From: Oceaniglobus ichthyenteri
Lineage (GTDB): Bacteria; Pseudomonadota; Alphaproteobacteria; Rhodobacterales; Rhodobacteraceae
Assembly: GCF_003057885.1 (NCBI RefSeq)
Contig: NZ_QAGK01000002.1
Location: 248,001 to 312,000, forward strand
Direction of reading: 5' to 3'
DNA length: 64,000 bases
Both the position numbers and the translations under genes were made by a program. The notes beneath the pieces are model-generated. The model did not search any database. It was not told where the DNA came from and saw nothing but the letters and a program-made list of their open reading frames with translations. Shown here one piece after another: positions 34,293 through 43,785 of this stretch (positions are counted from its first letter, which is position 1; every line of letters begins with the position of its first letter).

Positions 34293-34307
34293 GAATGTTT
34301 CACATTC
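34293..34307 (-). promoter_or_regulatory. Palindrome upstream of rhodanese gene
   Basis: GAATGT (34293-34298) and ACATTC (34302-34307) form a perfect 6-bp inverted repeat around TTC, immediately upstream of the GGAGG ribosome site of the rhodanese gene. It is a candidate repressor site. It contains GAAT and ATTC half-sites reminiscent of, but not in the order of, sulfur-sensing ArsR-type operators. Confidence 0.4.
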
Positions 34308-34454
34308 ATAAATCTGGCATGTCTGCGGCATGGCGCCCGGGCCTTGCACAGACCCCGACCCATATCAGATTACTCAAGGCACGGCCAACTCTCCAAAAAA
34401 ATTGGCCCCATGGTGCAAAAATTCCGGTTCTACGCGGGGCGCATCCCGGGGAGA

Positions 34455-34476
34455 GTGAGGCCATAACCGGCCTCAC
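34455..34476 (-). terminator. Hairpin after AhpD-like gene
   Basis: GTGAGGCC (34455-34462) and GGCCTCAC (34469-34476) form a perfect 8-bp stem with a 6-nt loop, 10 bp beyond the stop of the AhpD-like gene. No U-run follows on the minus strand, so it may be a 3'-end stabiliser or weak terminator. Confidence 0.45.
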
Positions 34477-34485
34477 CCGCCCGCA

Positions 34486-34821
34486 TCACGCGGTCAGTTC
34501 GTCGTAACATTCCAACGCTTTGGCGGCGTACATCATGGCCGGGCCACCGCCCATCTGGATCGACATGGCCAACACATCGCCCAATTCTTCGCGGGTTGCA
34601 CCCGCCTTGATCAAGGCTTCGACATGCAGGGAAATGCATGGTTCGCACCGCACCGCGATGGAAATGCCCAGCGCGATGAATTCCTTGGTCTTGAAATCCA
34701 ACGTGCCGCCTTCCTTGACGGTTTTTCCCATGGCGTTGAACGCCTGGGTGGTGTTTGAAATTGCACCGTTCAGGGTGCGCAGCCCATTGCGGGTTTCGCC
34801 AAGTTTGTCTTTCCACGTCAT
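34486..34821 (-). CDS. Carboxymuconolactone decarboxylase/AhpD-family protein
   Basis: A 111-residue all-helical protein of the carboxymuconolactone decarboxylase-like fold. The peroxidase-type motif CEPCISLHVE near 56-65, with two cysteines and the downstream histidine, matches AhpD-like alkylhydroperoxide reductases and not the true decarboxylase. It may reduce peroxides using thiol electrons. ATG at 34821 is chosen; a GTG at 34830 would add three residues. An FNR-type box lies about 67 bp upstream, suggesting induction at low oxygen. It is separated from the rhodanese gene by 205 bp. Confidence 0.85.
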   Translation of the reverse strand: MTWKDKLGETRNGLRTLNGAISNTTQAFNAMGKTVKEGGTLDFKTKEFIALGISIAVRCEPCISLHVEALIKAGATREELGDVLAMSIQMGGGPAMMYAAKALECYDELTA

Positions 34822-34881
34822 TGCATACACTCACTTCGGTAAAATCTGTGATTTGATTACCCGACGACACAGCCTGATACT

Positions 34882-34895
34882 TTGATCTGGGTCAA
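34882..34895 (-). promoter_or_regulatory. FNR/FnrL-type box upstream of AhpD-like gene
   Basis: TTGAT-CTGG-GTCAA (34882-34895) matches the FNR consensus TTGAT-N4-ATCAA at 9 of 10 positions. On the minus strand a -10-like GGTAAT (34861-34856) follows, placing the box about 40 bp upstream of the predicted start of transcription, the class II activator position. Confidence 0.65.
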
Positions 34896-35040
34896 GGGGC
34901 GGGGGGCATCGGGCCATGCAACCGGCACGGCATTTACGGGCGATCCAGCTCCGTCTCTCGTCCAGGATGGGCGCGTTAAAATCTTTGCCCACCGCATTGA
35001 CCGAAATCCACTGATCGCACCGAAATGCCAACACCGCTTT

Positions 35041-35943
35041 CTAGCTGGCCGACAGCGTTTCACGGCAGCGCGCCAGCAGGAAATCGATGAACAGGCGCAC
35101 CTTGTTATCCTGTAAACGCCGGTGTGGATACAGGCACCCGAACAGTGCCGGTTCGGGCGGGGTTTCGGGCAATATTTCAACCAATGCGCCGGATTTCAGA
35201 TGATCGGCAATGTCAAACCGCGCCTTGTTGACGATGCCGCGCCCGGCCAGGGCCCAGCCGGTCAGAACATCACCATCGTCGCAATCGTAACTGCCCGACA
35301 CATCCATGCGCAACGGGCCCTGTGCGGTTGCCAATGTCCAATACCATTCGGGTGAGCGGGGATAGCGCAGCAGCAAACAGTTGTGCCGCCGCAAATCGTT
35401 GGGCACCTGTGGCGTGCCGCGTTTTGCCAGATACGCGGGCGCGGCGCATAAAACCCGGGGGGTATCCATGATTTTGCGCAGCTTCAGGTTTGAATCCGGC
35501 GGGCGGCCCACAAACAGGGCCACATCCAGACCATCCTCAAGCAGATCAACCTTGCGATCCGACAGGCGCAGCCGCACCGATACCTCGGGATAGCGATCCA
35601 CAAATTCGGGGATCAGCGGTGCCACCACCCGTTTACCCACGCCCAACGGGGCCGACACATGCACCGTGCCATGGGGATTGTGGGAAAAATCCGATATCGC
35701 CGCCTCGGCATCTTCCAGGGATTGCACGACGCGCCGGGCATGATCGTAAAACGCCAACCCGACTTCGGTGGGTGACAATTTGCGCGTGGTGCGGTTGAAC
35801 AGGCGCACATCCAGCCGCCGCTCCAATTCCTTGATCCGGTTGCTGGCTACGGCAGGGGTCAGGCGCAAATCCCGCCCCCCGGCAGTGATACTGCCCAGTT
35901 CCACAACCCTGACAAACACTTTCAGGCTTTCGAGATAGGGCAT
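35041..35943 (-). CDS. LysR-family transcriptional regulator, divergent from xdh genes
   Basis: A 300-residue LysR regulator. The N-terminal HTH (about 1-60, LKVFVRVVELGSITAGGRDL then PAVASNRIKELERRL) and the effector-binding domain (about 90-295) are intact, with HGTVHVSAPLGVGKRVVAPL at the domain junction. It is of the AaeR/CrgA-like subgroup. Divergence from xdhA across about 120 bp suggests that it controls purine catabolism. The ligand is not known; xanthine, hypoxanthine or urate are likely. No clear T-N11-A site was singled out. Confidence 0.88.
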   Translation of the reverse strand: MPYLESLKVFVRVVELGSITAGGRDLRLTPAVASNRIKELERRLDVRLFNRTTRKLSPTEVGLAFYDHARRVVQSLEDAEAAISDFSHNPHGTVHVSAPLGVGKRVVAPLIPEFVDRYPEVSVRLRLSDRKVDLLEDGLDVALFVGRPPDSNLKLRKIMDTPRVLCAAPAYLAKRGTPQVPNDLRRHNCLLLRYPRSPEWYWTLATAQGPLRMDVSGSYDCDDGDVLTGWALAGRGIVNKARFDIADHLKSGALVEILPETPPEPALFGCLYPHRRLQDNKVRLFIDFLLARCRETLSAS

Positions 35944-36065
35944 GCGCGCCTCTGATTATCTACGATTCGTTGAAAGAGTATACCTGACTGCGCTGTATTT
36001 TGAACAATCATAATCGGGCATAACCATCCTGCGCGCAGATGTCTGACTGCGCCAAAGGGGGATAT

Positions 36066-37523
36066 ATGACAGCCAGATCCGAAATTCGGTTCGTTCTGAA
36101 CGACCGCGATGTCACGCTCGGCGCGGTCGGGGCCAGCGACACGTTGCTGGATTTTCTGCGCATCGACCGCCGCCTGACCGGCAGCAAGGAAGGCTGTGCC
36201 GAGGGCGATTGCGGGGCCTGCACCGTGTTGGTGGGCCGGTTGCAAAACAGCACATTGCGCTATGAGCCGGTGAATGCCTGTATTCGCCTGCTGGCCTCAT
36301 TGGATGCCTGCCATGTTGTATCAATCGAATACCTGTCCGGCCCCACGGGAAAGCTGCATCCGGTACAACAGGCCATGGTCGATCATCACGGCAGCCAATG
36401 TGGCTTTTGCACCCCCGGTTTCGTGATGTCGCTGTATGCGCTGTGGATGGAAAACCCCGACCCCAGCGAAACCCAGATTGAAACCGCGCTTCAGGGCAAT
36501 CTGTGCCGCTGTACCGGATATGAGCCGATCATCAAGGCCGCGAAGGCGATGACAACCCTGGGCAGCCCCGCCGACGATGCCCTGACCCAAGAGCGCGCTG
36601 CCATGCGCGCGAAACTGGCTGATCTGCAAGACGGGCGGCGGGTTGAGGTGGCAAAGGGCAACAGCCGATGCATCCTGCCCGCCTCGGTCGATGATTTGGC
36701 CGATGTGTTGGTCCACACCCCCGATGCGACCATAATCGCCGGGGCCACAGATGTGGGCCTGTGGGTGACGAAATTTCTGCGTGATATATCGCCGGTGGTG
36801 TTTTTGGGCCATCTTGATGAATTGCGCCGACTGGATGTAACCGATCAGGCAATCGAAATCGGCGCCGGAGTCAGCTATACCGACAGCCGCGCCGCGATGG
36901 CGGCGGATTATCCGCATCTTGGCCCATTCTGGGATCGGATCGCGGGCTGGCAAATCCGCAGCATGGGCACCATCGGCGGCAATGTCGCCAACGGATCGCC
37001 CATTGGGGATACGCCACCGGTTCTGATCGCCCTGGGCGCATCAATCACCCTGCGCCGTGGCACTGACAGGCGCACCATGGCGATCGAGGATTTCTTTATC
37101 GACTATGGCAAACAGGATATGGCCAAGGGCGAGTTTCTGGAAACCATCACCGTGCCCCGCCCCGCCCCCGGCACGCGCCACGCTGCATACAAGATTTCAA
37201 AACGGCGCGATGAGGATATCTCATCGGTCTGTGCGGCGTTCAATATTACCGTTGAGGGCGGCAAAATCACCGCCGCGCGCATTGCCTTTGGCGGCATGGC
37301 CGCCACCCCCAAACGCGCCGCACAGGTGGAAGCGGCCCTTGTTGGCGCGGATTGGAGCGAGGCGGCGCTGCTGAATGCCGCCACGCGTCTGGGCGATGAT
37401 TTCACCCCGCTCAGCGATTGGCGCGCCTCATCCGATTACCGCCTACAGGTGTCAAAAAACCTGTTTCGCCGGTTCTGGCTGGAACAGCAGGGCGGCGATG
37501 CCCCGGTTCGGTTAAGTGCATGA
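36066..37523 (+). CDS. xdhA: Xanthine dehydrogenase small subunit XdhA
   Basis: Oxidises hypoxanthine to xanthine and urate together with XdhB. The 485-residue subunit carries two [2Fe-2S] domains (GCAEGDCGAC at 43-52 and CGFCTPGF with LCRCTGYEP near 113-150) and an FAD domain (about 190-470) with IIAGATDVGLWVT and GTIGGNVANGSPIGDTPP. The start at 36066 has AGGGGG 7 nt upstream and the usual N-terminus, so it is preferred over 36039. It is the first gene of the xdhABC-permease-guaD cluster, divergent from a LysR gene. Confidence 0.95.
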   Translation: MTARSEIRFVLNDRDVTLGAVGASDTLLDFLRIDRRLTGSKEGCAEGDCGACTVLVGRLQNSTLRYEPVNACIRLLASLDACHVVSIEYLSGPTGKLHPVQQAMVDHHGSQCGFCTPGFVMSLYALWMENPDPSETQIETALQGNLCRCTGYEPIIKAAKAMTTLGSPADDALTQERAAMRAKLADLQDGRRVEVAKGNSRCILPASVDDLADVLVHTPDATIIAGATDVGLWVTKFLRDISPVVFLGHLDELRRLDVTDQAIEIGAGVSYTDSRAAMAADYPHLGPFWDRIAGWQIRSMGTIGGNVANGSPIGDTPPVLIALGASITLRRGTDRRTMAIEDFFIDYGKQDMAKGEFLETITVPRPAPGTRHAAYKISKRRDEDISSVCAAFNITVEGGKITAARIAFGGMAATPKRAAQVEAALVGADWSEAALLNAATRLGDDFTPLSDWRASSDYRLQVSKNLFRRFWLEQQGGDAPVRLSA

Positions 37524-37537
37524 AAGAGGGCCAGCAG

Positions 37538-39928
37538 ATGAATAAAACGATTCAAACCCCCGTAAAAACCGACAAACGCAAAGATCCGCCCGTGGCCCAA
37601 CACCTGATGCGCGCCGATCAAAGCCGCGACACGATCAAGGGCGGCGTCAGCAAGGATTTGCGCCACGACAGCGCGATCAAACACGTCACCGGACGCGCCG
37701 ATTATTGCGATGACATTCCTGAACCAATTGGCACGCTGCACGCCTATCTGGGCCTGTCGACGCGCGCCCATGCGATGATCCGCGATCTTGATCTGACCGC
37801 CGTGCGCGCCGCCCCCGGTGTCGTTGATGTGTTGACCGCCCGCGACATTCCCGGCGTCAACGATGTGTCGCCCACCGGGCGCGATGACGAACCGATTTTC
37901 GCCACGGAAAAGGTTGAATTCTGGGGGCAGCCGATGTTCGCCGTGATCGCCGAAACCCGCGATGCAGCGCGGCGCGCGGCGAAACTGGTGCAGGTGGATT
38001 ATGAAGACCTGCCCCATGCCTTGGATGTGAAAACGGCACAAGAGGCGGGCACCGGATATGTCACGCCGCCCCTGACCCTGAAACGTGGCGCGGCGGTGGA
38101 TGCGATGGAACAGGCGCGTCACCGGATCAAGGGGCAAATGGCCGTCGGTGGACAGGATCACCTGTATCTTGAGGGGCATATCGCCTTTGCCATTCCCGGC
38201 GAAGATGACGATGTGGTGGTTCATTCCTCAACCCAGCATCCAAGCGAGGCACAGCATATGGTCGCCCATGTTCTGGGCGTGCCATCCAACGCCGTGACGA
38301 TCAACGTGCGCCGAATGGGTGGCGGGTTTGGCGGCAAGGAAACCCAGATGAACCTGTTTTGCGCCGTGGCGGCGGTGGCGGCGAAAAAGCTCAACCGCGC
38401 GGTAAAACTCCGCCCGGATCGCGATGACGATATGACCGCGACCGGCAAACGCCATGACTTCGTGATCGATTACGAGGTGGGGTTTGACGATGATGGGGTG
38501 ATTCAGGCCGTCACCGGCGATTTTGCCGCGCGCTGTGGCTTTTCATCGGATTTATCGGGGCCTGTCACGGATCGCGCTCTGTTTCATGCCGATAATGCCT
38601 ATTATTATCCCAACGTTTTGCTGAATTCCCATCCGTTGAAAACCAACACTGTGTCCAACACCGCCTTTCGCGGTTTCGGTGGGCCACAGGGGGTGATTGC
38701 CGCCGAACGGATGATCGAGGAAATCGCCTATCACCGGGGCGTTGACAGTTTGGAGATTCGCAAGCGCAACTTTTACGGCGAAAACGGGCGCGATGTGACG
38801 CCCTATCACCAGACGGTCGAAGACAATATCGCGCCGCGCATCGTGGCGGAATTGGAACACACCGCCGATTATCAGGCCCGCCGCCGCGCGGTGCTCGATT
38901 GGAACGCAAAGGGCGGCATCATCCGCAAGGGGATTGCCCTGACGCCAGTGAAATTCGGCATTTCGTTCACCGCCACATGGTACAATCAGGCGGGCGCGTT
39001 GCTGCATATTTATTCGGACGGGTCGATCCATCTGAACCATGGCGGCACGGAAATGGGCCAGGGATTGAACACCAAGATCGCGCAGGTCGTCGCAGATGCG
39101 CTTCAGGTGGATTTTGACAAGATCAAGATCACCAAAACCACGACCGAAAAGGTGCCAAATACCTCGGCCACGGCGGCCTCTTCGGGGTCTGATTTGAACG
39201 GTATGGCGGCGCTGGATGCGGCGATGCAGATCAAACAGCGCCTGATTGATTTCGCCGCACAGCATTGGAAAACCGACGCCGAAAATGTGCGCTTTGTCGC
39301 CAATGCGGTGCAGATCGGCGATGAAACGATCCCGTTTGCCGATTTCATTCGCGCCGCTTATTTGGCGCGCATCCATCTTTCGGCCGCCGGGTTTTACAAG
39401 ACACCGAAAATCCATTGGAACCGCGACACCGGCAAGGGGCGGCCGTTTTATTATTACGCCTATGGCGCCGCCTGTTCCGAAGTGTCGGTTGACACCCTGA
39501 CCGGGGAATACCGGGTTGAACGTACCGATATCCTGCATGATGTGGGGCGATCCCTGAACCCGATACTGGACAAGGGGCAGGTTGAAGGCGCGTTCATTCA
39601 AGGCATGGGGTGGCTGACCACGGAAGAATTGTGGTGGGATAAGCAGGGGCAATTGCGCACCCACGCGCCATCGACCTATAAAATTCCGCTGGCATCCGAC
39701 CGACCGCGTGAATTTAACGTTGCCTTTGCCACATGGTCGGAAAACCGCGAAAACACCATCAAACGCTCAAAGGCGGTGGGTGAGCCGCCCTTCATGTTGG
39801 GCATTTCGGTGTTTGAGGCTCTGTCGCACGCGGTGGCCAGTGTGGCCAATTACAAAACCTGCCCGCGGCTTGATGCGCCCGCCACACCAGAACGGGTGCT
39901 CATGGCGGTTGAGCGGTTGCGGGGCTAG
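37538..39928 (+). CDS. xdhB: Xanthine dehydrogenase large (molybdopterin) subunit XdhB
   Basis: The molybdenum cofactor-binding catalytic subunit, 796 residues. It has the a/b hammerhead (about 45-155) and Mo-binding domains, with GGGFGGKE near 262, AFRGFGGPQGV near 378 for substrate and cofactor contacts, and TEMGQGLNTKI and VGEPPFMLG further on (the catalytic Glu is in the latter block). The start at 37538 follows an AAGAGGG ribosome site; upstream codons overlap xdhA. The N-terminal 20-25 residues are poorly conserved. It is 14 bp after xdhA and 4 bp before xdhC. Confidence 0.95.
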   Translation: MNKTIQTPVKTDKRKDPPVAQHLMRADQSRDTIKGGVSKDLRHDSAIKHVTGRADYCDDIPEPIGTLHAYLGLSTRAHAMIRDLDLTAVRAAPGVVDVLTARDIPGVNDVSPTGRDDEPIFATEKVEFWGQPMFAVIAETRDAARRAAKLVQVDYEDLPHALDVKTAQEAGTGYVTPPLTLKRGAAVDAMEQARHRIKGQMAVGGQDHLYLEGHIAFAIPGEDDDVVVHSSTQHPSEAQHMVAHVLGVPSNAVTINVRRMGGGFGGKETQMNLFCAVAAVAAKKLNRAVKLRPDRDDDMTATGKRHDFVIDYEVGFDDDGVIQAVTGDFAARCGFSSDLSGPVTDRALFHADNAYYYPNVLLNSHPLKTNTVSNTAFRGFGGPQGVIAAERMIEEIAYHRGVDSLEIRKRNFYGENGRDVTPYHQTVEDNIAPRIVAELEHTADYQARRRAVLDWNAKGGIIRKGIALTPVKFGISFTATWYNQAGALLHIYSDGSIHLNHGGTEMGQGLNTKIAQVVADALQVDFDKIKITKTTTEKVPNTSATAASSGSDLNGMAALDAAMQIKQRLIDFAAQHWKTDAENVRFVANAVQIGDETIPFADFIRAAYLARIHLSAAGFYKTPKIHWNRDTGKGRPFYYYAYGAACSEVSVDTLTGEYRVERTDILHDVGRSLNPILDKGQVEGAFIQGMGWLTTEELWWDKQGQLRTHAPSTYKIPLASDRPREFNVAFATWSENRENTIKRSKAVGEPPFMLGISVFEALSHAVASVANYKTCPRLDAPATPERVLMAVERLRG

Positions 39929-39932
39929 GGCG

Positions 39933-40748
39933 ATGGATCTTGCCGCCTTCCTGAACCGTCACGCCGATGTCATTCACATTCGTCTGACACAGGTGCGCGG
40001 ATCATCCCCGCGCGAAGAGGGGGCCGAAATTTTCGTCGCCCCCACGGCGGTGCAGGGCACGATTGGCGGTGGCCAACTTGAATATATGGCCATCGACACG
40101 GCGCGCGTGATGCTGCGCACTGGCGCGCAATCGGAAGATATGGATGTGCCGCTTGGCCCGGAAATCGGCCAATGTTGCGGCGGGCGCGTCACCCTGACCC
40201 TGACCCGGATGAGTGATGCCGACCGAACCGCTGCCTTGGCCGATGAGGCCCAACGCCATGCCGCCCGCCCCCATGTTTACGTTTTGGGGGCCGGGCATGT
40301 GGGCCGCGCCCTGTGCCGGTTGTTTCAATTTCTGCCGGTGCGCTGTGTCTTGATCGACAGCCGCGCGGCCGAGTTGAACCTGTCGGATGCGGCGGTTGAA
40401 AAACGCCTGACCCCAATGCCCGAGGCCGACATCCGCGCCGCCCCCCCCAACAGCGCCTTTATCGTGCTGACCCATGATCACGCGCTTGATTTTCTGCTGA
40501 CCTGTGAAGCGCTGAACCGCCACGATGCCGCCTATGTCGGGTTGATCGGATCAGCCACCAAACGGGAAAAATTCGCGCGCTTTCACCGTGCCCATTCGGG
40601 TGGCGCAAACGCCAGCCGCCTGATTTGCCCCATCGGCGCAAACTCCAGCACCGACAAACGCCCCGAAGTCATCGCCGCCTTTGTCATGGCCGAGGTGATG
40701 AGCGCACTGAGCGTCCCCCAGACCATACCTGCCAAAATCAACAAATAA
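39933..40748 (+). CDS. xdhC: Xanthine dehydrogenase accessory protein XdhC
   Basis: XdhC binds molybdenum cofactor, promotes its sulfuration and inserts it into XdhB. The 271-residue protein has the N-terminal XdhC domain (about 1-75, VRGSSPREEGAEI and GTIGGGQLEY, with the conserved cysteines of GQCCGGRV near 77) and a Rossmann-like XdhC_C domain (about 108-250, YVLGAGHVGRAL and YVGLIGSATKR). The ATG at 39933 follows the xdhB stop by 4 bp. The position after xdhB is the usual operon order. Confidence 0.95.
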   Translation: MDLAAFLNRHADVIHIRLTQVRGSSPREEGAEIFVAPTAVQGTIGGGQLEYMAIDTARVMLRTGAQSEDMDVPLGPEIGQCCGGRVTLTLTRMSDADRTAALADEAQRHAARPHVYVLGAGHVGRALCRLFQFLPVRCVLIDSRAAELNLSDAAVEKRLTPMPEADIRAAPPNSAFIVLTHDHALDFLLTCEALNRHDAAYVGLIGSATKREKFARFHRAHSGGANASRLICPIGANSSTDKRPEVIAAFVMAEVMSALSVPQTIPAKINK

Positions 40749-40806
40749 CCCCATAAACCGCCAGAAAGAAGCGGCCAAAGGTCCAACATTTCCGAGGAGG
40801 AAACAG

Positions 40807-42411
40807 ATGTCAGACGCGAGTTATGACTATAAATTGTTCAGCAAAGGCGATTCCAGCGCCTTTTGGGCGCTTTTCACCGACAACCTTGTGAATCTTCTGA
40901 TCCTGTCCGGCGTGTGCCAGTTTGTGTTTCAGATGCCCGCCGAAATCGTGTTTGGCCGGATCGTGCCGGGTGCGGCAATTGCGATTTTGGCCGGTGTGGT
41001 GGTGTACACCCTGTTGGCCAAATGGGCGGCCAACAAACAGGGCAAAGACGTAACCGCCCTGCCCTATGGTATTTCGACGCCGGTGATGTTTGTTTACCTA
41101 TTCGGCGTGATCGGGCCGATTTATTGGGCCACCAATGATCCGCTTTTGGCTTGGCAGGTCGGGATTGGCGCGGGTTTCATGGGCGGGATCGTGGCGGCCC
41201 TGGGGGCGATTGTCGGCCCCTATCTGAAACGGATCACGCCGCGCGCCGGGATGTTGGGCACGTTGTGTGGTATCGCGCTGGTGTTCATCGGATCGGTGCC
41301 GTTGGCGGAAATCTTTGAACATCCGATCATCGGGTTCACATCGCTTATGTTCATCCTGTGGGGGCTGATTGGCCGCTTTCGCCTGCCGGGCAATGTGCCT
41401 GCCGGATTGGTGGCGATTGCCGTTGGTACGATCATCGCGATCTTTCTGGGGCAGTCGTCGTTCGACACCTCAGGCATCGGATTTTACCCGCCCGTGCCGT
41501 ATTTTGGCGATATGTTTGCGGGCATCCAATATCTGTTTGCCAATCCCGAACTGTTTCTGGTGCTGATCCCGGTGCAGATCTATAACTTTATCGAAACCAT
41601 GAATAACGTCGAGTCCGCCGAGGCGGCAGGTGACAGTTATCCGGTGGGCCTGTGTCAGGTGACCGATGGGGCCGGCACGATGATTGGCGCGCTGTTTGGT
41701 TCCCCCTTTCCTACCACGGTTTATATCGGCCACCCGGCGTATAAACGTCTGGATGCGCGCGCCGGGTATATCATCGGCGTGGCCGTGGTGATTGCCGCTG
41801 CTGCATTCCTTGGCTTTCTGTCTTTCCTTGCCGGGCTGATCCCGATTGCCGCCGCCGCGCCAGTGTTGGTTTTTGTATCGGTCAGCCTGATCACCAACAC
41901 CGCCTTTGCCGTCAAACCGGCGCATATGGCCGCGGTTGCCTTTGCGATCCTGCCGCATATTTCGGCGTTTTTGATCACCAAATGGGGGTCTTTGATCAAC
42001 GCCCTGCGCTCAACCGGGGTTGAGGGGTTGCCCGCCTTGGGCGATGGCGAACTGACCGCCGCGTTACTGATGGAGGGCGCCCATTACGACGGCCACCTGG
42101 CCCTGTCACAAGGGGCGATCATCACCGGTCTGGTCTGGGGCGCGATCGTGGCCGATGTGATTGACGGACGGTTCAAATATGCCGGCGGCTTTGCCATCGC
42201 CGCGGCGGTCATGTCATCGGTCGGAGTGATCCACAGCTATACGCTTCAACTACCGCAGTTTGACGGGATCACGATTGGATACCTGATCATCGGGGTGTTC
42301 ATGGTAATGTATCCCAAATTCGCCCCCAAGGACGATCTGCAACATCGGATCATCGTACCGGACGAGCCTGATTTTCTTGACGATAACAGCCCGGCGTTTG
42401 ACCGCGCCTGA
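40807..42411 (+). CDS. NCS2/AzgA-like purine permease
   Basis: A 534-residue integral membrane protein of the nucleobase:cation symporter 2 superfamily, AzgA-like branch, with about 13 helices. QIYNFIETMNNVESAEAAGDSYP near 255 resembles the NCS2 motif region with substrate-contacting Glu residues. Its place between xdhC and guanine deaminase implies transport of xanthine, hypoxanthine or guanine. AGGAGG lies 8 nt upstream of the ATG. The substrate is not settled by sequence. Confidence 0.88.
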   Translation: MSDASYDYKLFSKGDSSAFWALFTDNLVNLLILSGVCQFVFQMPAEIVFGRIVPGAAIAILAGVVVYTLLAKWAANKQGKDVTALPYGISTPVMFVYLFGVIGPIYWATNDPLLAWQVGIGAGFMGGIVAALGAIVGPYLKRITPRAGMLGTLCGIALVFIGSVPLAEIFEHPIIGFTSLMFILWGLIGRFRLPGNVPAGLVAIAVGTIIAIFLGQSSFDTSGIGFYPPVPYFGDMFAGIQYLFANPELFLVLIPVQIYNFIETMNNVESAEAAGDSYPVGLCQVTDGAGTMIGALFGSPFPTTVYIGHPAYKRLDARAGYIIGVAVVIAAAAFLGFLSFLAGLIPIAAAAPVLVFVSVSLITNTAFAVKPAHMAAVAFAILPHISAFLITKWGSLINALRSTGVEGLPALGDGELTAALLMEGAHYDGHLALSQGAIITGLVWGAIVADVIDGRFKYAGGFAIAAAVMSSVGVIHSYTLQLPQFDGITIGYLIIGVFMVMYPKFAPKDDLQHRIIVPDEPDFLDDNSPAFDRA

Positions 42412-42468
42412 GGTGTAACAAGGCAAGGCGGCCCATTGGTGGCCTTGCCCCTTAAAAAGGTATGTCCG

Positions 42469-43776
42469 ATGACCGATACTTTGCTGCGCGGGCGGTTTTT
42501 GACGTTTCACCGCGAACCCACAGGTGCAGAAGATGCCAGCGCCCATACCTATGTCGAAGATGGCGCGATCCTGATGCGACAGGGCCGGATCGTGGCCACC
42601 GGCGATTACGCCGATGTGGCGGCAACTGCAGGCGATGCAGCGGTCATCGATCACCGCCCGCATTTGATGATGGCGGGGTTTATCGACACCCACATTCATT
42701 TTCCACAGGTACAGATCGTGGCAAGCTGGGGCAGTCAATTGTTGGACTGGCTGAATGGCTATACTTTTCCTGCCGAGGCGGAATTTGGCAATGCCCAACA
42801 TGCCCGGGCCATGGCGGGGCAATTCTGTACGCTGTTGACCGATCACGGCACGACAACGGCGGTGGCGTTTTGTTCGGTACACAAAGCATCGGCCGACGCC
42901 CTGTTTTCCGAGGCCGCAGATCGCAACATGCGGATCATCGCGGGCAAAACCATGATGGACCGCAACGCGCCCGATGCCGTGTTGGACACGTCGCAATCGG
43001 GCTATGACGACAGTAAAGAACTGATCGCCGCCTGGCATGGCAAGGGGCGGGCGTCTTATGCGATCACGCCGCGCTTTGCCATCACGTCATCGCCGGAACA
43101 GTTGCAAATGGCCAACGCGTTGGTGGGCGAACATCCCGAATGTTATGTGCAAACCCATCTGTCGGAAAACCACGATGAAATCGCGTTCACTGCCGAATTG
43201 TACCCGGACGCGCGCGATTATCTGGATGTTTACGAAACCTATGGCCTGTTGGGCAAACGCACGCTTTTGGGTCACGCCATCCACCTGAAACAGCGCGAGG
43301 TTGAGGCGATTGCCCAAACCGGCGCGCATCCGGTATTTTGCCCCACGTCCAACCTGTTTCTGGGCAGTGGCCTGTTTGATGATGCAGGCCTGCGCGCCCA
43401 CGGAATTTCAAGCGGGATCGCAACCGATATCGGTGGCGGCACCAGTTATTCGATGCTGCAAACCCTGAACGAAGGCTACAAGGTGTTGCAGTTGCAAAAC
43501 CAAAGCCTGCATGCCTTGCGCGCCTTTTACTGGATCACGCGGGGCAATGCCGATGTCTTGAGCATGGCTGACAGGATCGGAACGCTGGATCCCGGAACCG
43601 AGGCGGATATTGTGGTGCTGGACCCCCGCGCCACCCCTGCCATGGCCTTGCGCATGGGGCGGGCCGAAACATTGGCCGAGGAATTGTTTGCCTTGCAGAT
43701 CATGGGCGATGACCGCGCCATCGTGCAAACCTATGTGGCGGGCGCGCCGCAAAAAGGCGCAACACTGCACCCCTGA
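42469..43776 (+). CDS. guaD: Guanine deaminase GuaD
   Basis: Converts guanine to xanthine and ammonia, feeding XdhABC. The 435-residue amidohydrolase has metal ligands in GFIDTHIHFPQ (His75, His77), the YVQTHLSENHDEI and LLGHAIHL histidines and the TDIGGGTSYSML aspartate block, which distinguishes guanine deaminases from related amidohydrolases. The start at 42469 follows AAAAAGG; upstream in-frame ATG at 42436 lacks a ribosome site. It is the last gene of the purine cluster, 57 bp after the permease gene, and converges with the MYG1-like gene 9 bp later. Confidence 0.95.
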   Translation: MTDTLLRGRFLTFHREPTGAEDASAHTYVEDGAILMRQGRIVATGDYADVAATAGDAAVIDHRPHLMMAGFIDTHIHFPQVQIVASWGSQLLDWLNGYTFPAEAEFGNAQHARAMAGQFCTLLTDHGTTTAVAFCSVHKASADALFSEAADRNMRIIAGKTMMDRNAPDAVLDTSQSGYDDSKELIAAWHGKGRASYAITPRFAITSSPEQLQMANALVGEHPECYVQTHLSENHDEIAFTAELYPDARDYLDVYETYGLLGKRTLLGHAIHLKQREVEAIAQTGAHPVFCPTSNLFLGSGLFDDAGLRAHGISSGIATDIGGGTSYSMLQTLNEGYKVLQLQNQSLHALRAFYWITRGNADVLSMADRIGTLDPGTEADIVVLDPRATPAMALRMGRAETLAEELFALQIMGDDRAIVQTYVAGAPQKGATLHP

Positions 43777-43785
43777 CACGCAAGC

